The position numbers and the translations under genes are program-made. The notes below the pieces were generated by a model. It saw nothing but the letters and a program-made list of their open reading frames with translations, ran no database searches and had not been told where the DNA came from. Below, piece by piece: positions 7,491 to 10,382 of a stretch of DNA of 10,382 nucleotides; positions within the stretch are counted from its first letter, which is position 1; the number at the start of each line of letters is the position of its first letter. Origin of the DNA: Clostridia bacterium (GTDB lineage: Bacteria > Bacillota > Clostridia > Peptostreptococcales > Anaerovoracaceae); assembly GCA_024403215.1 (NCBI GenBank), contig JAKSSJ010000043.1:1-10382 (forward strand), in the 5' to 3' direction.

Positions 7491-8612
7491 TTATTTATCT
7501 ATTGTTTGCAAGTATTCTTCACTAAATGCTGCATGATCTGAATACTTTGACGAGAAATTGTGCGAGCCATCTCCTTTAGAACTTACAACAAAGTATAGAT
7601 ACTTTGTATCAGCAGGATTTAACGCAGCCTCTAAGCAAGCTTTTCCAGGACAGCATATAGGACCAACAGGAAGACCTGCATATTTATAAGTGTTATATGG
7701 TGAGTCAATTTCAAGATCCTTAAACAGTACTCTATTCTTGTGATAACCAAGAGAGTACAAAACTGTACTGCAGAACTGAAGCTTACCACCAGTTGCATTG
7801 CTATTAAGTCTATTATAGATAACAGAAGAAACCTTTGCTCTTTCGTTATCCTTTACTGTTTCTCTTTCAATAAGAGATGCAATGGTAACTGCTTCCTGGA
7901 GACTTAAATTTTTTTCCTTCATCTTATTTTGTAAGTCTTCAGTAAATACTTCGTCAAATCTTGTTAGCATCTTATTGATGATATGTCTAGCACTTGCATC
8001 AACGTAGATTTCATAGGTATCTGGGAATAAGAAGCCTTCAAATCTATTTGCCTTAGAAGAGATGGTATATGAGAGCTTATGCTCTTTATCTGCTGCTACT
8101 GGAGCTGGGGCTGTTTCTTTAAGCTCTTTTACAAACCACTGATCAAAATTATCGTTTTCAAGGGAATATAAAAATTCCTCTGCAGTAACAATATTGTTTT
8201 CTGCAAGATAATTTATGATATCGGCAAGCTTCCAGCCTTCCTTAATGGTTATCTTTCTAGTTTCTCTTCTGCCATCTTGGATTTTAAGCATAATTTCATT
8301 CATAGTCATGCTGCTAGAAAGCTCATATTCGCCGGCCTGGTATTTTCCATCGTAACCGCAAAGCTTTGATTTAAGCTTAAAGATTTGGTCGTTTTTAATC
8401 AAACCAGCATCCTTTAAAAGCACACCTATCTTTGTTGTAGTTGCTCCTTTTGGAACAACAAAATCGACAGTTGCAGTTGATGTTGGATCAAAAGCACTAT
8501 CGTAATTTTTTATCATGTTATATCCGCCTATTACGCCTATTGCTATAATAAGCACGAAGGCGAGCAACACTAAAAGTGCTGTTCGCCCTGTTTTTTTCTT
8601 TTTATGTCTCAT
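7491..8612 (-). CDS. mltG: Endolytic murein transglycosylase MltG (YceG-like)
   Basis: MltG is a membrane-anchored lytic transglycosylase that cuts nascent peptidoglycan strands and is thought to terminate glycan elongation. The 373-residue protein begins with a basic cytoplasmic stretch (RHKKKKTGR), then one membrane helix at about 11-31. A LysM-like YceG N-terminal region follows (VPKGATTTKIGVLLKDAGLI; YQAGEYELS at 91-99), then the catalytic YceG domain from about 190 (FEGFLFPDTYEIY). The catalytic glutamate is expected in ASLIERET (E249). YNTYKYAGLPVGPICCPG (306-323) is the usual substrate-groove signature. A short Ala/Pro-rich insert (APAPVAADK) lies at about 168-176. The ATG overlaps the efp stop by one base (TAATG), with GGAAG nine bases upstream. 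mltG between efp and the Asp23 gene is unusual; this site holds spoIIIA and accBC in Bacillus. Confidence 0.94.
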   Translation of the reverse strand: MRHKKKKTGRTALLVLLAFVLIIAIGVIGGYNMIKNYDSAFDPTSTATVDFVVPKGATTTKIGVLLKDAGLIKNDQIFKLKSKLCGYDGKYQAGEYELSSSMTMNEIMLKIQDGRRETRKITIKEGWKLADIINYLAENNIVTAEEFLYSLENDNFDQWFVKELKETAPAPVAADKEHKLSYTISSKANRFEGFLFPDTYEIYVDASARHIINKMLTRFDEVFTEDLQNKMKEKNLSLQEAVTIASLIERETVKDNERAKVSSVIYNRLNSNATGGKLQFCSTVLYSLGYHKNRVLFKDLEIDSPYNTYKYAGLPVGPICCPGKACLEAALNPADTKYLYFVVSSKGDGSHNFSSKYSDHAAFSEEYLQTIDK

Positions 8613-9172
8613 TATTTAGATCTTCCGAGATATTCACCTGTTCTGGTGTCAATCTGAATTACTTCGCCTTCTTCAATGAAAATTGGAACCTGAATAACAG
8701 CTCCTGTTTCAACTGTTGCAGCTTTTGTTACGTTTGTAGCTGTGTTGCCCTTTACGCCTGGCTCTGTTTCAATAATCTTAAGGTCAACAAAGTTAGGTGC
8801 TTCAACGATGAAAGCATTTCCTTCATAGAATTTGATAGTTGCTGTGTCGTTCTCTCTTAAATACTTCATGGCTTCTTCTACGAGGTCCTTTGCGAGTGGA
8901 ACCTGCTCGTAGCTTTCTGGGTCCATGAAATAGAAAAGGTCTCCATCATTGTAGAGATACTGCATTTGCTTTGTTTCGATAACAGCCTGATCAAACTTAT
9001 CGTTAGGGTTGAAAGCTTCTTCTCTTGTAGCTCCAGTAAGTATATTTCTATACTTTGTTCTTACAAAAGCAGCTCCCTTACCTGGCTTTACATGTTGGAA
9101 ACTAAGTACTACATGAGGTTCACCGTTTAATACGAATGTCATGCCGTTTCTGAAATCGCTTGCATAAATCAT
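8612..9172 (-). CDS. efp: Translation elongation factor P
   Basis: EF-P binds ribosomes stalled on polyproline and similar stretches and promotes peptide bond formation. The 186-residue length is standard. The three beta-barrel layout is visible: an N-terminal KOW-like domain (ASDFRNGMTFVLNGEPH), a middle OB domain (from about 65) and a C-terminal OB domain ending TRTGEYLGR. The tip loop is KPGKGAAF with Lys32, the residue that carries the modification in Bacillus and E. coli. No modification gene (epmA/epmB or the Bacillus ymfI type) is in this window, so the type of modification cannot be stated. It has the strongest ribosome binding site of the window, and an M24 peptidase lies directly upstream, as in other Firmicutes. 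Confidence 0.98.
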   Translation of the reverse strand: MIYASDFRNGMTFVLNGEPHVVLSFQHVKPGKGAAFVRTKYRNILTGATREEAFNPNDKFDQAVIETKQMQYLYNDGDLFYFMDPESYEQVPLAKDLVEEAMKYLRENDTATIKFYEGNAFIVEAPNFVDLKIIETEPGVKGNTATNVTKAATVETGAVIQVPIFIEEGEVIQIDTRTGEYLGRSK

Positions 9173-9180
9173 TTAAAAAA

Positions 9181-9186
9181 TCCTCC
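9181..9186 (-). promoter_or_regulatory. Strong ribosome binding site of efp
   Basis: GGAGGA on the minus strand, nine bases from the GGAGG core to the efp ATG, in the 26-nt gap between the peptidase gene and efp. It is the only complete Shine-Dalgarno core I noted in the window and fits the high expression expected of EF-P. Confidence 0.8.
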
Positions 9187-9198
9187 ATTTATGTAAAA

Positions 9199-10266
9199 CT
9201 AAATTATTAACAACTCTTTAGGTGCATATTCAAGGTTAATTATACCATTTTTTGTGACTAATGCCAAGTCTTCTATCCTGACTCCAAACTCGCCAGGCAG
9301 GTAAATTCCAGGCTCTATGGACACTACCGAGCCCTCTTTAATTGGCAATTTGTACTCTGGGGAGTACCTAGGGAGCTCATGAATTTCAAGGCCAGTACCG
9401 TGCCCTAAGCTATGGCCAAAGTACTTGCCGTAGCCAGCTTTATTTATGATATTTCTTGCGATGGCATCAATCTCTTGCCCTGTCATATCAGCCTTTATAC
9501 CCTCGCAGGCGGCAAGCTGAGCCTCTAAAACTATGTTATAGACCTCTTTTTGCTTTTCTGTAACGCTTCCAAGGGCAAAAGTTCTGGTCATATCGGAGCA
9601 ATATCCATTAACTTTACATCCAAAATCGATTGTTACAAAACAATTATTATGTATAACATCTCTATTTGGAACGCCGTGAGGCATAGAAGTTTTTGTTCCT
9701 GAAATCAGTATGGTATTAAACGAGCTGCCCTCTGCTCCAAGCATTTTCATCTGATATTCAAGCTCATTTGCACAATCTATCTCTGTTAGACCCGGTTTTA
9801 TGAAGGTTAACATGTAGTCAAAGGTCTTGCATATTATATCTGCGGCCTTTTTTGTGCATTCTATCTCATATTCATCCTTAACCATCCTAAGCTCTTCAAT
9901 CAAGCCCTCAATAGGATTAAAGCATTTTCCATGCACTTTTTCCTGTAGATTTAGGTAATCAATAAGCAGGATATGGTCTTTTTCGAGCCCAATACGGGTT
10001 TCTTTTTGCCTAGCAACTACATCAAAAAGATTATTTCCGGCCTCTAAAAGCTCGAATTTTAGCCAAGGAATTGACTCGGCCATCTCTTGATAACGAAAAT
10101 CAGTGATTATAATGGCCTCATCAAAGGATATATACAGATTGCAATCATCACCTGCATGCCCTGTAAAATATGAAACATTTATTGGGCTTGTAATTAGGAA
10201 TGCATCTACGCCTTCTCTTAGCAAAAGTTTTCTTAAGTTTTGAAGTCTTGTTTCAAATCTATTCAA
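9199..10266 (-). CDS. M24 family Xaa-Pro aminopeptidase (aminopeptidase P-like)
   Basis: This is a cytoplasmic metallopeptidase of family M24 that probably releases the N-terminal residue before proline or cleaves Xaa-Pro dipeptides. The 355-residue length is typical. The N-terminal creatinase-like domain covers about 1-125 (VDAFLITSPINVSYFTG at 20-36). The pita-bread catalytic domain follows from about 133. All five metal ligands can be placed: D214 (TIDFG), D225 (YCSDMTRTF), H289 (LGHGTG), E318 (SIEPGIYLPG) and E332 (VRIED). The start is a TTG that overlaps the upstream stop by 8 nt (TTGAATAG) with GAGG nine bases before it. No ATG occurs until residue 62, inside the domain, so the TTG is well supported. 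The order peptidase-efp matches yqhT-efp of Bacillus. Aminopeptidase and prolidase activity cannot be separated from sequence alone. Confidence 0.93.
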   Translation of the reverse strand: MNRFETRLQNLRKLLLREGVDAFLITSPINVSYFTGHAGDDCNLYISFDEAIIITDFRYQEMAESIPWLKFELLEAGNNLFDVVARQKETRIGLEKDHILLIDYLNLQEKVHGKCFNPIEGLIEELRMVKDEYEIECTKKAADIICKTFDYMLTFIKPGLTEIDCANELEYQMKMLGAEGSSFNTILISGTKTSMPHGVPNRDVIHNNCFVTIDFGCKVNGYCSDMTRTFALGSVTEKQKEVYNIVLEAQLAACEGIKADMTGQEIDAIARNIINKAGYGKYFGHSLGHGTGLEIHELPRYSPEYKLPIKEGSVVSIEPGIYLPGEFGVRIEDLALVTKNGIINLEYAPKELLII

Positions 10267-10381
10267 ACTTTAAAGCCTCGCCTAAAATTCCATAAAGGTC
10301 TGAAACTATCTGAGAAAGAGCCATTTGCTTTTGCATATAATCTGCAGCGGCTGGATCTGAAAGTACAATCTGATACATCTT
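10259..10381 (-). CDS. 3' end of an unidentified gene, possibly YlbF family
   Basis: Only the last 40 codons and a TAG stop are in the window; the 5' part lies beyond the right edge. The frame ends IVSDLYGILGEALKFE and contains the segment LSDPAAADYMQKQMALSQ. This pattern, a short linker after Asp-Pro followed by a helix ending in a Ser/Asp-x-x-Tyr/Phe-x-Ile-Leu-Gly-Glu-like motif, resembles the C-terminus of YlbF/YmcA-type helical regulators, but the fragment is too short to be certain. It overlaps the M24 peptidase start by 8 nt, so it is very likely a real upstream gene in the same operon. Confidence 0.5.
   Translation of the reverse strand, partial: KMYQIVLSDPAAADYMQKQMALSQIVSDLYGILGEALKFE
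10276..10279 (-). promoter_or_regulatory. Ribosome binding site of the M24 peptidase
   Basis: GAGG on the minus strand, nine bases before the TTG start of the M24 peptidase and inside the upstream gene. It supports the non-ATG start. Confidence 0.5.
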
Positions 10382-10382
10382 C

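Noticed and set aside
9173..9215. Possible internal promoter before efp
   Set aside because: On the minus strand there is a TTGTTA and a TACATA, but only about 12 bases apart, too short for a sigma-A promoter. The rest of the gap is explained by the ribosome binding site and AT richness.
1..10382. tRNA genes, CRISPR arrays, insertion sequences, riboswitches or terminators
   Set aside because: There is no intergenic space beyond 26 nt. I saw no repeated units, no transposase-like frame and no stem-loop followed by a T-run at any gene end.

Overview
The window is one continuous stretch of housekeeping genes from an AT-rich, low-GC Gram-positive bacterium, most likely a member of the Clostridia. 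The case rests on gene order, the type of each protein, and frequent coupled or overlapping starts. The protein variants look clostridial, but I cannot name a genus. All eleven genes lie on the minus strand. Read in the direction of transcription (high to low coordinates) they are: the 3' end of a small protein (possibly YlbF-like), an M24-family aminopeptidase P-like peptidase, efp, mltG, a short Asp23/Gls24 protein, nusB, xseA, xseB, ispA, dxs, tlyA and the first 641 codons of mutS.

The layout is very tight. Nine junctions either overlap (by 1 to 29 nt) or are separated by no more than 7 nt. The only larger gap is the 26 nt between the peptidase and efp, which holds the efp ribosome binding site. 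I see no terminator, promoter, RNA gene, repeat, mobile element or CRISPR in the window, and no gene-free stretch longer than 26 nt. The simplest reading is a single long operon.

By function the genes cover translation and RNA (EF-P, NusB, the rRNA methyltransferase TlyA), DNA repair (both exonuclease VII subunits, MutS), isoprenoid precursors (Dxs at the head of the MEP pathway, and IspA making farnesyl diphosphate for undecaprenyl phosphate and quinones), the cell wall (MltG, which cleaves nascent glycan strands), and peptide turnover. IspA and MltG are linked through cell-wall synthesis, since undecaprenyl phosphate is the lipid carrier for peptidoglycan.

The gene order matches the conserved Firmicutes block known from Bacillus subtilis (yqhT-efp-spoIIIA-accBC-yqhY-nusB-folD-xseA-xseB-ispA-dxs-tlyA-ahrC-recN-spoIVB-spo0A), with changes. 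The spoIIIA cluster and accBC are absent and mltG stands in their place. folD is absent. After tlyA the expected ahrC-recN-spoIVB-spo0A tail is replaced by mutS. Loss of sporulation genes from both usual sites suggests a lineage that does not sporulate, although those genes could lie elsewhere. I found no previously undescribed system. The points most worth checking are this remodelled gene order and an odd departure from the MutS family consensus at the extreme left edge of the window.
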